NCBI GenBank assembly: GCA_964058805.1
Contig: CAXKVV010000062.1
Span: 558,001-622,000, forward strand
Length of the DNA stretch: 64,000 bases
Direction of reading: 5' to 3'
DNA from: Schoenoplectus triqueter
Taxonomy: Eukaryota; Streptophyta; Magnoliopsida; Poales; Cyperaceae
Shown: positions 1 through 11,224 of the stretch, in pieces
Numbering within the stretch: the stretch's first letter is position 1
How the letters are laid out: the number at the start of each line of letters is the position of its first letter
The notes under the pieces: model-generated
The model's database searches: none
Told to the model about the DNA's origin: nothing
The model's input: only the letters and a program-made list of their open reading frames with translations
Position numbers and translations under genes: made by a program

Positions 1-52
1 GATTACTGAAGTATAATTCATATACTTAACAATTAATTATTTTTTATTTCAG

Positions 53-1669
53 GAATCTACACCCTGCAATATCCTTGTTGAGATAGATGATAAACGATAT
101 GAGGCGACAATCGGGAGGATTATTCCGACTGGACTCGCCGAGTATATGCACGGCTCTCCAGTCTTACTCGATGAGGTCCGTGTTACTCCCGATGAGGTTA
201 AAGATGGATTTCACCACATTTGTGTTCTGTTTCCGCCGCCAAATGGACCGGAGTGGCTCGGTGAGCTTGTTGGATTCTTTATCAAATGGCTTATACACCT
301 TATCGAGCTTTGTGAGGTATTTTTTATTTATCTCTATAATTTTAAAATTCATAAATTATTTGTTCACTAATATGTTTAAATGCAGGATAATACACCAAAA
401 AAATCTATGTCCAACAAGAAAAAAACATTCGAGCCAGACCCAATTTTAAAATCTCGTAGAGAGTCGCTTCTTGATGATGACACCTTACAACGTCTTTCTA
501 GACGTTCATTATTTCTATATAAAGTGATCATGACGCAGTCCGTTAGTATGACTTATTTTCCTATCGCATTCTCGGAGCTATTCTTCTACGATGGTGATGC
601 TTATGTATACGTGACGGATATCATCGAGGTTTTTAAGGATGAATGGCTCAATGTCTCGATTCTACAGATTTTCTGCATGTAAGAATAGAATCATAATATT
701 TCTTTTAGCATTTTAATAATTATTTTAAGACTAATTATTGTATATATTGTAGGGTTTCCCACGATACGTGCAAGAGTTTCTTAATTGACAATTGTAAATT
801 TATCGATCCATATTTTTGCACGAAAACACAAATTCAAAGTGATATCGAGCGCACAGTCAATTATTTGGGGGCAATGCTTTGTTAAATGCGAGAATCCAAA
901 CTCCTACATGTTTCTTCCGTACATTGAAAAGTTAGAACTTCAAAACTTAATTCATTTGCTTATTTATCTATTTCTTAATTGCTTAATCTCTCCATATTAA
1001 TACGTATAAATTGTAGGGGGGCATTGGATTCTTTTGATTGTGCGGCTCAAACCCTCTGTTGTTTATGTCGTGGACTAATTGAATCGTAAAGATGAAACAT
1101 ATATTATCCAACCAGTATTAAATATGTAAGTTTTTTCTATTATCTTCGACAATTTATTATGTACTGTAATTGATAACTCATATCATTGTTATATAAGAGC
1201 CTTACGCTATTATTGGATTGAAAAAAATTCGCTCAAGAAAAAAAACTCAAGTTCACTTGGAAAACGATTCAGGTGTGTAATTCCAAATTTTAAATGATTT
1301 GATTTTTTTCAGGTGTGTAATTTCTAACTTTAAATGATTGTTATATAAGGGCCTTACACTATTATTTTATTTTTTTTCTTGTAACATTTTAGAGTCCAAA
1401 ATAACCAAGCGGTAAAGAGTGCGGCTATTATGTTATGAAATCGATGCATAATATAATAACTACATATTCTAGCAACAAAAATTTACCACAGGTATAAAAA
1501 ATAAATTTCATATTAATCTTTAATTCTTTTACATATTTGTTTGCTTAATCAAACTAATGAAATTTTAATTTTTTAATAGGCTATCAAACCAGCTCCTCAA
1601 TCTTATTCACCGGAAGATATCGAAGAAATTAAGGAGATGGTTGTAAATTATATTGCATCTAATATTTGA
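53..1669 (+). pseudogene. Decayed CACTA-associated gene with Ulp1-like (C48) protease region
   Basis: Exon-like blocks with plausible splice sites can be read: 53-316 (acceptor AG at 51-52, donor GT at 317), 386-678 (donor GTAAG at 679) and 753 onward. The last block is 1580-1669, with its acceptor at 1578-1579 and a TGA at 1667-1669. The protein looks like the second ORF product of plant CACTA elements. Ulp1 (C48) cysteine-protease landmarks remain: a GHWILLIV block near 1019, which holds the His, and ECGYYVMKSMH at 1417-1449, which holds the Cys. It is broken: the third block reaches a stop soon after TVNYLGAMLC, and the His block has an in-frame TAA after VVYVVD. I infer a non-functional remnant; the start is outside the window. 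Confidence 0.7.
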
Positions 1670-1849
1670 TAATTTATTTTATATTTTTTTTCTGTTATTT
1701 GTAATGTTTAGTTACTTATATGATATTGATCAGTTATTTAGTGAGTTATATCAGTTTATTTGTGTTATATTTTTGTATGTGTTTGTTTATATATATGGCT
1801 GTATATGGACCAGTCACAGAAAATAAAAAATTTATTAAAAAAATTAATA

Positions 1850-2130
1850 TATTTAGAGCCGGTTATTTAAAGAAACCGGTTTTATTGTGTTATTTTATTA
1901 GAATCGGTTATAAACATAACCGGTTTTAATTCTAAAAGAGATTAGCACCGGTTTTAAATGAAGTAAAATAGAACCGGTTATTCAATAACCGGTTTTAATT
2001 GTTCAAAGTAAATTAGCACCAGTTTTATTAAACCGGTTTTAAATATTTTATTTTAACACCGGTTATAAACCTTTAGTACCGCTTACTTTTAAAACCGGTT
2101 TATAACCGGTGCTAAATTGTTTATAAAACC
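1850..2130. repeat. CACTA subterminal repeat array (ACCGGTT motif)
   Basis: About a dozen copies of ACCGGTT or AACCGGTTTTAA occur in direct and inverted orientation in under 300 bases, with TTAGCACCGGTTTT variants. In CACTA elements such subterminal motifs are transposase-binding sites. The motif is absent from the flanking DNA after 2159. Confidence 0.8.
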
Positions 2131-2142
2131 GGTTTTAATTCT

Positions 2143-2159
2143 TTTTTTTTCTGGTAGTG
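2143..2159 (-). repeat. CACTA right terminal inverted repeat
   Basis: On the minus strand the end reads CACTACCAGAAAAAAAA, the canonical CACTA terminus. Its partner is beyond the left edge of the window. Confidence 0.85.
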
Positions 2160-2941
2160 ACATTTCTGTACCATTGGAGGTTCTAATACCAGTTAAAAAC
2201 ATATTGAGAGAAGAAACTTGTGTACACAGCTAAAAAAATCAATTTAAGTTCAAATAAAACAATGAATTTATATATAAATGAATATATAATTAAATTTGAA
2301 AAATACTGGCACGAACTGTATACCAGTATTGTTACAGAATGTAATTCAGTTTGAAAAATGCTGGTACAGGTTCAAAAATGAATAATTACAGTTTAAACAA
2401 ACATAATTTGACAATAATTTCTTAGCTAATGGCATTTCATAAAGGAGAATGTAAAAATTATTCCAAATTTCTGGTAAGAAATCAAAATTAAAATTCTTAT
2501 GAGAAAAATCAAAATTAACGTCAAATAGGAATAAATTTGTAAAGGACAATATCAAACCTTAATAATATGATACAAATCGACGCAGAACAAGGAAAGAATG
2601 GCGGAGAGAATGGCCTGACTGAGGACAACGGCATGAGAGAATGGCGTCGTTATGAAGATGCAACGAGGCGAGTCGCGATGAAGAAGCATGTAATGAGGAC
2701 GATCCCGATGAAGACCGATGCATTGAGGTCGATCGATCGTCTGTACAGGATTTAGTTGCGAGGCAATACGATAGAGAAAGTAAAGAAGAACGGAATCGGA
2801 AAGAAGCGACGAAGAAGGAAGGAAATATTCGGACACGTGTAGTAACTAATTCAAATACATGTAATTAATATGTTAACGGTTTGGAAGGCAGTTAAGGGTG
2901 GCAAAAGATGGGCACACAAAGATTTTCTCTTCACTAAAAAT
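2160..2941. other. Intergenic, no supported gene
   Basis: AT-rich up to about 2560. A less AT-rich stretch at 2570-2860 can be read as charged, repetitive peptide in more than one frame, but it shows no recognisable domain, no conserved start and no clear codon bias. I see no terminal repeats that would define an element. Confidence 0.5.
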
Positions 2942-3308
2942 AGTCGAGAGTTGTCAAATTTGTGCAATTGATGCAGGACGGCCGATGAAAGCGGTACGGA
3001 GACATTCGGGCTCGTTGATAGATCTGCCCTCGACTGCCACAAGCGGTTGAGCTGTCATTTTCCTGAAAAATTATTAAATTCTTTTCTGCTATTCTTGCCC
3101 GTTAATAGATTTGTACTTGACTGCCGTAAGCGTCACTGGCAGTTATTTTCGTGCGGGCCCATTGAATGCACTAATGGTCTTTGACGGACCCAACATTGAC
3201 TCCAGCGTCAACTCTTGTGAAGAGGCCTAAATTATTTGTTTCTTGTCAATTAATGCATGAAAAAGTAGTCCAAACAATAAACGCAAAGTTGGCAATGAAT
3301 GATCAGAA
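2942..3308 (+). repeat. Dispersed block shared with 29365-29662
   Basis: This block matches 29365-29662 in the same orientation. Shared landmarks include TTCGGGCTCGTTGATAG, GACTGCC..AAGCG, CACTAATGGTCTTTGAC, TCAATTAATGCATGAAAAAG and GTTGGCAATGAATGATCAGAA. The copy here also has an internal tandem duplication of about 90 bases (units starting near 3011 and 3098) that the other copy lacks. No terminal repeats or ORF are visible; it is either an unclassified non-coding repeat or a small segmental duplication. Confidence 0.8.
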
Positions 3309-3499
3309 TTAGGGCTGTTATTCGAGCGAGTTCATAGCAACTCGAACTCAAATCGTAAGTAACTCGAGTTGGACTGACTCGAATAACAGACTTTCATCCG
3401 AGTCAAATATTGAACTCGAGCTCAGCTCAGTGCTAACTCGGGTCAGCTCACAACTCGCGTTTTTGACTCGGATTTAGCAAATATTAAGTGTTTGTAGAA
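3309..3499. other. Short CTCGAG/AACTCG-rich stretch
   Basis: Repeated ACTCGA, CTCGAG and CAGCTCA words occur at about 3325-3475 as a degenerate low-complexity run. No gene is visible. It separates the dispersed block on the left from the foldback repeat on the right. Confidence 0.4.
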
Positions 3500-3700
3500 T
3501 TTGATATTAAATTGAACCTAATTTTTGGTATTGATCTAAATCTAAAATTTGATATTGCTCCGAATCTAGAATTTAGTAATCATCTAAACCTATAATTAAA
3601 TATTTATCTAAAACTAACATTTGATATTAATTTGAATCTATAATTTGGTATTTATCTGAAACTAGAATTTAAAATATCAAGCTCAATATGAATATTATTT
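3500..3700 (+). repeat. Outer tandem repeat of left arm (about 30-bp unit)
   Basis: Degenerate repeats of the form (T)GATATTAATTTGAATCTA / TGGTATTTATCTGAAACTA, with a period of roughly 30 bases. They are complementary to the longer array at 8870-9230 at the other end of the inverted repeat. Confidence 0.65.
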
Positions 3701-4841
3701 AATTTTCAAATTTAAATGTGGTATTTACCTGAACCTGGATATATATTTTTTGAACATGAATATGATAGTTATCTGAATCTAAATTATTATTTTGAACAAT
3801 AAATATGGCAGACTAATGTGGTCCGGATATCAACCTTTTCTTCCTTTTGAAGGACATCAGACATCTCGTAGTTTGTTAGAGGTACATTTCAAACTAATCT
3901 TAAAAAATAATTTATAATTAAATACGTGTGTTAAGTTAATACAAAATAAAAAATTATAGAGAAATGTAAATATTATTCAATTTCACACACATCATCCAAT
4001 TGTGGCCTACTTCTCCATGATTGAGACCAGATTGTAGTCGCTGGAGCTTTTTCATCTCACCAGACTTTGTGAGATTTATTGGGTCTTAACATAAGTTAAT
4101 AAATCACTAAATATTATTAATTAAATAGATTTATCAAAGAATTTGATAAGTATGTCAAAATGATGGAAGTCGAGCTCCGGGGAATTAAACCAAAAGAGCC
4201 AAATTATAGGCAAGAGCCAAAATATAGGTCTCTAATTCAAGTAAAATTCATCCAATTCAGGTAGAATTCATCTGATTTATATAGAATTCATCCGATTTGG
4301 ATAGAATTCATCCGATTCAGATAGAATTCCAACCTTTGCCCAGTCATGTGCGGTTTTGAGCATGGGTTGATTTTTAATGTATTTTTAGGGGTTTTCCCTC
4401 TTCAAATTTGGTGAAATTTAGCAAAGATATGGTTAAGACATGTTATAACCTCCCCACTGTAAGAAACCTTAGAATTAATTTTCGTAGAGCCGAGGTTCTG
4501 CCGAAAATTTATCGGAATCGTCTTAACTATTTCATGTATTAAGAACCATTATATCTAAGTGTTAGAATTCACAGTGAAGGACGAAAGGAACAAGAATAAC
4601 ATTCTCAATTGCCCTAACTACTGATTGAGAAGACGTTTGTAGATTGTTCTAGGTGGATATCGATGGAGAAAATCTCGGTTGGTCTCTTAATGTCATGTGC
4701 ACATCTAGTTTGTTTCTTGCACTTTCCATGACTCAAATGTACATCAAAGATATAATAATTTAGTTTTTAACTTATATTCAGTTTAATTTAATCACATATA
4801 AGATTCTTTTAATATTTTAAAATTATACACTAGTTACACTG

Positions 4842-5888
4842 AAAAAACCCTAAAAATAATATTAGAGCTATTTATTGTTATGTGTGATTTGATTATGGTA
4901 AATCATCAAATTTATATGATTTTTTTCGTTCTTAAAGATAATTTTTTGATGATCATGCATGAATTATCTCATAAAAGACATAAATTTTGACTGATTTAAG
5001 TTGTTAAGACCAATTTTCTAGAGTTGTTGATAAGTTTAACATGATTTGCTTGTAAAAACTCATTAGATTTGATCTTAGATCCACCTTTTTATCTTTATTA
5101 GGTCAATTATTATTGTGGCTGGTCATTAGTTGTCATCCAAGATATTTCCTTTCGATTTTGGCACCCTGATATTAATGGGTTCTTGATTAGACACTGATAT
5201 GGAAGTTTATTAATTTTTTGACAGCGACTTGACCATGTAGGACTGCATTTCTGTATGATTTGGTGATTACATTGAAAGTTAATCAATTGTGCATGATTAT
5301 TATATTACAAGATTACGAAAGACTATAATGGTTTGTGCAAGCGCTGCACAATATTAACTTTATTTTCTAAGAGCGAATTTGTATAGCCCAACATTCTAAA
5401 TAGAGATTATCGTGTCATCGTGACACAGTCCTAAAAAGGTTATCATGCTATATTGTATTATATCGAAATATATCCCACAAAGAGTAAATAAATAATATCA
5501 ATATTTTTTTATCTAATGATTAATGGAGTAGATAAATAAATAACACAAAATAATTGAAAGTACTGCCTAATTTTATTTTAAATTAGGTTTGTTTAGTTTA
5601 AATTGGGTTTATACTACGTTATTGTCAAGTTTTAGTTGTTATTTCAGATAAAAAAATAGAACCCAAGAAGAAAGCAAGAAAAAAAGTATAAGTCGGGGCT
5701 AAATCAAAGCACTGATAACTAAGATGAAAGAAAATTTGATTCAAAATTTATATGAAGTGATTAAGATTATATGTTAATATTATAGAGCTTGTTCTTAGTA
5801 TTTTTTTTTCAACACACTTTGAATCACCTTAATTAGAGTTTGGATGAACTAGTGATGATCATTCAAAATTTCTTATGAAATGTGAACT
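4842..5888. other. Arm-specific insertion of about 1.05 kb
   Basis: Pairing between the two arms runs to ...TTATACACTAG at about 4841 and resumes at about 5888 (ACTAATCAAAATGTACAATA). In the right arm these two points are adjacent (near 7700-7715). ACTA occurs at both edges, a possible short target duplication. The inserted sequence is AT-rich, has no recognisable ORF and has no obvious inverted termini. A deletion in the right arm is the alternative. Confidence 0.6.
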
Positions 5889-6535
5889 AATCAAAATGTA
5901 CAATAGCGTGTAATATTATTGTTATATGCTACATGAAATAGCAATTCTCTATCACCGCTATAACACTAATAGCATAAATAGCACAATGTAGGTATAAAAC
6001 ATAGTGTATGGCCCAAAAAGTATTATAACATCGCCATAGCGTACTATTTAAAACCTATTTAAAACCTTAGTATAGATATAGGTTTAAAATCTTATGTGTT
6101 GTATTAAATGCATGTGAATATTTACAATGATGACCTAAAGTGCCCAATGATATTAATAATTAAATAAGAGTCCTGTCTACCTTCTTCTAAATTTAATTTT
6201 GGTCTTACATGTCAAATTTTATTTAGGATTAGAATCAGAGACTTACAAGTTTAGTTTATTTTTCTCATTGAAATAGTTCTAGATGAGAATGATAATTAGA
6301 TATTATTTTTAATCATGAAGATGATTGTAAGACGATGATTCTAACTCTTACAGATGATAAGATTTAACATACATGAAAGAGTCAAAAATGGGTGCATCAA
6401 AATTTTAAAAAATATTATCACTTTGGGAAAAATTAATTGATAAGTTTCTAATATGAAAAAAACATTTTATAATCTTAGGTAAGTTACATAATATCTCTTT
6501 CACGTTCTTTTTAAGTTTCATCTCATTTGGAGCAA

Positions 6536-7064
6536 AAAAAAAAAAAACTCAAAATCGACCAAAATATGAAAAATCACACAAACCGACCTTGCAAGACTGG
6601 ACTCATACGGGCCTAGTCTACATTTGCACGGTTTGATTGGAGGCTTAGTTTCCAGCTTAGTCCGCACCCTAACCAAGAATCTTCTCCAAAGCTGGATTCA
6701 TCTATTTTGATATACATATCAAATTCTTTGAGAAATATACTTAATTATTCGTATCCAATGATTAATTAACTCATCTTAAGATCTAAAAACTTATATCAAT
6801 TAATTAAAGAATATTTATAAACTTTATTTTTGTATGGTGTGACCCTTTAGAACTTGCACCACTTAGCAATGAAATTATAACTCTTTTAATTCTCAAATAT
6901 CACAAGTGATATCTAACAATGTGTATTATGACTATTAAGTTATACCAATATATAAGTATGATACAAAATATCGTAGTCCTACATAACGATAATATTCTTG
7001 CATTATTCTTTATAAATGAATATCATCACTAAATGTGGCAAAACCTGACTCGAGAAACTTAAAA
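6536..7064. other. Loop of the giant inverted repeat
   Basis: Unpaired central segment between the innermost paired blocks. It contains TAGCAATGAAATTATAACTC and is homologous to the distal part of the copy at 26110-27200. No gene is visible. Confidence 0.7.
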
Positions 7065-8869
7065 AGAGATGAAACTTAAAAAGAACGTGGAAGAGATATT
7101 ATGTAACTTACCTACTATTATAAAAGGATTTTTTTTTCATACTAGAAACTTATCAATTATTTTTTCCCAAAGAGCTAATATACTATCAAAATTTTGATGC
7201 ACTCATTTTTTACTCTCTCATATACGTTGAATCTTATCATCTGTAAGAGTTAGAATCATCATCTTTCAATCATCTTCATGATTAAAAATAATATCTAATT
7301 ATCATTCTCATTTAGAACTATTCCAATGAGAAAAATAAACTAAACATGCATGTCCCTGATTCTAACCCTAAATAAAATTTGACATGTAAGTCCACAATTA
7401 AATTTAGAAGAGGGTAAATAAGACTGTTATTTAATTATTAATATCATTGGACACCTTAGGTCATAATTACAAAAATTCACATGCATTTAATACAACACAT
7501 AAGATTTTAAACATATAACTATACCAAGGTTTTCAATAGTACGCTATAGCGACGCTATAATGCTTTTTGTGTACCAGACACAATGCTTTATACCTACATT
7601 ATGCTATTTATGCTATTAGTGTTATAGCGGTGATAGTGAATCGCTATTGCATGTAGCATATAACATCAATATTACACGTTATTGTACATTTTGATTAGCT
7701 AGTGTATAATTTTAAAAAATTTCAACTAAAATATTCAAAGAATCTTGAATGTGAGTAAATTAAACCCAATACAAGTTCAAAACTAAATTGTTATACCTAT
7801 GATACATGTTTGAGTCAAGGAAAGTGCAGGAAACAAAGTAGACGATCACATGACATCGAGAGACCAACCGAGATTTTTTCCATCGATATCCACCTAGAAC
7901 AACCTACAAACGTCTTCTCAATCACTTGTTAGGGCAATTGAAAATGTTATTCTTGATCCTTTCGCCCTTCACCGTGAATTCTAACTCTTAGATATAACCA
8001 TTCTTAATACATGAGATAGTTAAGATGATTGCGATAAATTTTCAGCAGAACCTCAGCTCTAGGGAAATTAATTCTAATTCTTCTTGCAGTGGGGAGTTTA
8101 TAACATGTCTCAACCATATCTTTGCTAAATTACACCAAATTTGAAGGAAGAAAACCCTAAAAATGAATCCAAAATCAACCCTTGCTCAAAACCGCACATG
8201 ACTTGGCAGGGGCTGAAATTCTAGCTGAACTGGATGAATTCTATATAAATCAGATGTTCTACCTGAATTAGATGAATTTTACTTGAATCAGAGACCTATA
8301 TGTTGGCTCATTTAATTTGGTTTAGTCCGCACAGGGTCCAAAAAAATTGCCCAGAGCTCCACTTTCATCATTTTGACATACTTATTAAATCCTTTGACAA
8401 ATATACTTAATTAATAATATTTAGTGATTTATTAACTAATGGTAAGACCCAATAAATCTCACAAAGTCTGGTGAGATGAAAAAGCTCTAGCGACTACAAT
8501 CTGGTCTCAATCATAGAGATGTAGGCCACAATAGGATCATGATGTGTGCGAAATCGAATAACATTTGCACTTTTCTATAAATTTTTTTGTATTAATTTAA
8601 CACACATATGTAATTATAAATTATTTTTAAGATTAGTTTGAAATGTACCTCTGACAAAGTACGAGATGTCTGATGTCCTTCAAAAGGAAGAAAAGGATGA
8701 TATCCGGATCATGTTAGCCTGCAATATTTATTGTTCAAAATAATAATTCAGATTCAGATAACTACCAGATTCAAGTTCAAAAAATATATATTCAGGTTCA
8801 GAGAAATACCATATTTAAATTTGAAAATTAAATAATATTCATATTCACGTTGGTATTTTAAATTCTAGT

Positions 8870-9230
8870 TTCAGATAAATATCAAATTATAGATTCAAAT
8901 TAATATCAAATTTTTTTTTTAGATAAATATTAAATTATAGGTTCAAATGAATACTAAACTCTAGATTCAGAGCAATATAAAATTTTAGGGTCAGATCAAT
9001 ATCAAAAATTTGGTTAAAATCAATATCAAATTTTAGGTTCAAATTAATATCAAATTCTAGGTTTAGATCAATATTAAATTTTAGGTTCAAACTAAAATCA
9101 AATTCTGTAATAATATTAATATCAAATTCTAGGTTCAGATTAATATCAGATTCTAAATTCAAATTGATATTAAATTTTAGGTTCAGATCAATATTAAATT
9201 TTAGGTTCAATTCAATACCATTTTTTTCTC
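8870..9230 (-). repeat. Outer tandem repeat of right arm (about 30-bp unit)
   Basis: More than ten degenerate units of AATATCAAATTCTAGGTTCA type. An open frame on the minus strand (8935-9210) reads as a repetitive N-L-K/E-F-D/N-I-N peptide, which is simply the translation of the satellite, not a gene. Confidence 0.8.
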
Positions 9231-9235
9231 ACGAC

Positions 9236-9484
9236 AGCCAACTTCTCTTTCTTTCTTTGTATGCACAAATGGTATGACGCATTAGCTTTATATAAGGTTA
9301 GAAAACACCACTCCCACTGATGCACTAGGAGGAAGATGTCAGTCCCAGTGGTGTACTATGGGAAGGTGCTGATGACAACGACGTATATCATGTGCGTCAA
9401 TACCGGTGGCACACTGTCATTTTTAGTTTTAAAATTTAATAATTTTAATTATTATTATTATTAGTAGTAATAAGATTTACCTCA
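9236..9484. other. Intergenic, short dimeric repeat
   Basis: Contains two related units of about 30 bases (CCACTGATGCACTAGGAGG near 9316 and CCAGTGGTGTACTATGGGA near 9346). No gene seen. Confidence 0.4.
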
Positions 9485-9605
9485 TTACATTAAAATATCT
9501 GTGCTGGTTTCATATTGGGGGCAATTTAAGAAGGAATGTTTACGATGCTTGTTTGTTCTTAAAATTTTAATAAGGTGCCTTAGGTACATAGAATATTTGA
9601 ATTAT
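9485..9605 (-). repeat. Inverted copy of the 35.2-kb / 58.9-kb repeat
   Basis: The reverse complement matches 35240-35345 and 58850-58955. Shared words include TATGTACCTAAGG, TTAAGAACAAAC, CCTTCCTAAATTGCCCCCAA and TATGAAA. It is part of the dispersed family that also lies within the intron of the 56-59 kb gene. Confidence 0.75.
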
Positions 9606-10244
9606 ATCGACAAACGTTCCGCGCTCTTTTTAGGAAGTGACTGATGGTCTTTATAAAGCGATCCAACGCAAATAAAAGTTTCTCAACTGAAAAAGATGAA
9701 CAGAACTCCATGGCAAATGCCGGTTGTAGCTGTTTAAGATATTATATCCTGTGCAGTAGTTGTTTAACTTTTTTTCCTCATAAATTTAAAAAAACATTAT
9801 TGTGACTGTCGTAATCGCAGTCCAAATCTAATGACCGTTGTGAATTTGTACGCGTAACAAAAACTTGTCTTACTCTTGTATTTCTCTTTTAATTCTTTCT
9901 TTTCAATTTGTCTTATTGTTTTATTTCTTTTTCATGCATTTGTAGCCCAAAAAGAAATTCAAATTATTGTGGCCTGTGCTTAAGAGTTGACCCCGGAGTC
10001 AAGTTTGGGTTCTCCATGGAGATCGAGATCATTGGTGCATTCAATGGCCCCGCAGCAAGACCGACTCAGCTACTTATGGCCCCGCAGCAAGACCGACTTA
10101 GCTACTTATGGCTGTCAATGGCATACTTTTCAACGGCCGGATAAGCCTTCGTCTAATTAACGGGTATCTCACCCAACATCCATTGATAGCCCTATAAATA
10201 ACTAAATAAAGCACTTTCTTATATCATCACAAGTTCAGAACATT
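9606..10244. other. Intergenic with a 33-bp tandem duplication
   Basis: No supported gene. At 10046-10111 a 33-base unit (GGCCCCGCAGCAAGACCGAC...) is present twice almost perfectly. An open frame over this stretch (9908-10144) has no recognisable domain. Confidence 0.45.
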
Positions 10245-10663
10245 GCTGAGCATATGTTGATACACAGTATCTTCTTTAGAGTCAACAATCCATCACAGAA
10301 AATGCAGAAGATTGTATGAATATTCACAAAAGAACAATGTATCAAGTATCAACTAATTAGCAATTATATTAGTAGGACTTACCGCAGAAAATGGAAGATA
10401 AATTAAGTTCTCTCAAGAAACAGTTGGATTAAAAAACTCCACAAAATGTTGATGTGGTAACGTGCAGACAGTTGACAAGTGCAGTACATCAGTACTGGAG
10501 TATACTGGAAAGTAGTTACTCTTTTCAATCCTTATTCTACTTAGTATCAAATTGAGGTTTTATACCAAGGAAAAAAAATATAAATTACAATGTAAAATTG
10601 TCACTAATGAAGAGAAATAAACCAGAAAAATGCCTAATTTAGAATAAGTTCTAGATCCACTCC
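10245..10663 (+). repeat. Dispersed repeat, direct copy of 36331-36738
   Basis: The whole block, from TATGTTGATACACAGTATC to AGAATAAGTTCT.GATCC, matches 36331-36738 with few differences and in the same orientation. It is non-coding. The copy here ends near the left side of the nested-element region. Confidence 0.85.
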
Positions 10664-11224
10664 AACTTGGCTCCAACCTGTAATTGTTGGCATGGAATTG
10701 TAGAGCCAACATAAGTCGAGGATTAAATTATGAAATAAATAAGTATAAGGGTCTAAATGAATAACTGTGATAATAGCCCTTCTTTTCTGGTTATATGTAC
10801 AAAATTAAACCTCTGGGTGACAAGTGAAATTGTAAAGTAAGCTGAAAAGTAATTTAATCTAAGTTAAGTGGGCTAAAAGATTTTGCGAGATAAAATATTA
10901 TTTAATTAGTTAGTAAGTGCATAAAGTAAATTTGCGCATTGGTGAATAAGGAGATTTAACGAACTTAACTTGTATCTATATCCCACTGATCTTTTAGATT
11001 ATGAATCTGAAACACTGAGCCAATTCATAAATCTAGGGCTATCATACATACAAAATTATATTCGAAGCACTTGGCTGATTCAACATTGAGGTAGACATGC
11101 TAAAATGAATCATGTGACTTTGACAAACTCGAGGTCAAAATTATACGTTTTACGAGGCGGCTGATGTCCGGATGGTCGTGCAAGTGTCATCCTTGTCATC
11201 CTGCTTGTTTTTTTTCCTTATCTT

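Larger units (their letters stand above)
1..2159 (+). mobile_element. CACTA (En/Spm-type) DNA transposon, right-hand part
   Basis: The right end is at 2159, where the sequence finishes in CTGGTAGTG, the reverse complement of a CACTACCAG terminus preceded by a T-run. Just inside it (about 1850-2130) are many copies of an AACCGGTT/ACCGGT motif in both orientations, which is the subterminal repeat array typical of CACTA elements. Further in is a decayed gene of the kind carried by plant CACTA elements. The left terminus is outside the window, so the flanking 3-bp target duplication (ACA at 2160-2162 is the right-side candidate) cannot be confirmed. Confidence 0.85.
3500..9235. mobile_element. 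Giant foldback-like inverted repeat (about 5.7 kb)
   Basis: The left half (3500-6535) is complementary to the right half (7065-9235) nearly throughout. Pairs I checked: 3783-3880 with 8650-8745; 4010-4090 with 8447-8530; 4495-4540 with 8005-8045; 4660-4840 with 7715-7870; 5890-6000 with 7570-7700; 6060-6320 with 7300-7510; 6480-6535 with 7065-7115. The central loop is about 530 bases. There is no coding capacity. Arms that end in short tandem repeats resemble foldback elements; alternatively it is an inverted duplication of a simpler element, because a non-inverted copy of the inner arm plus loop exists at 26110-27200. Arms differ by point changes and one large insertion, so it is not recent. 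Confidence 0.8.

Noticed and set aside
2567..2836. Charged frames on both strands next to the CACTA end
   Set aside because: Overlapping frames on opposite strands with simple ATG/GAT-rich composition and no conserved domain.
8935..9210. 91-codon minus-strand frame of repetitive NLKFDIN-type peptide
   Set aside because: It is the translation of the outer tandem repeat of about 30 bases in the foldback and has no start or context of a gene.
10680..10690. Left end of B' at TGTTGGCATGG with target copy GTAAT
   Set aside because: The five bases do not match those following the right end at 26109 (ACTAA), and the last 300 bases do not resemble B's 3' end.
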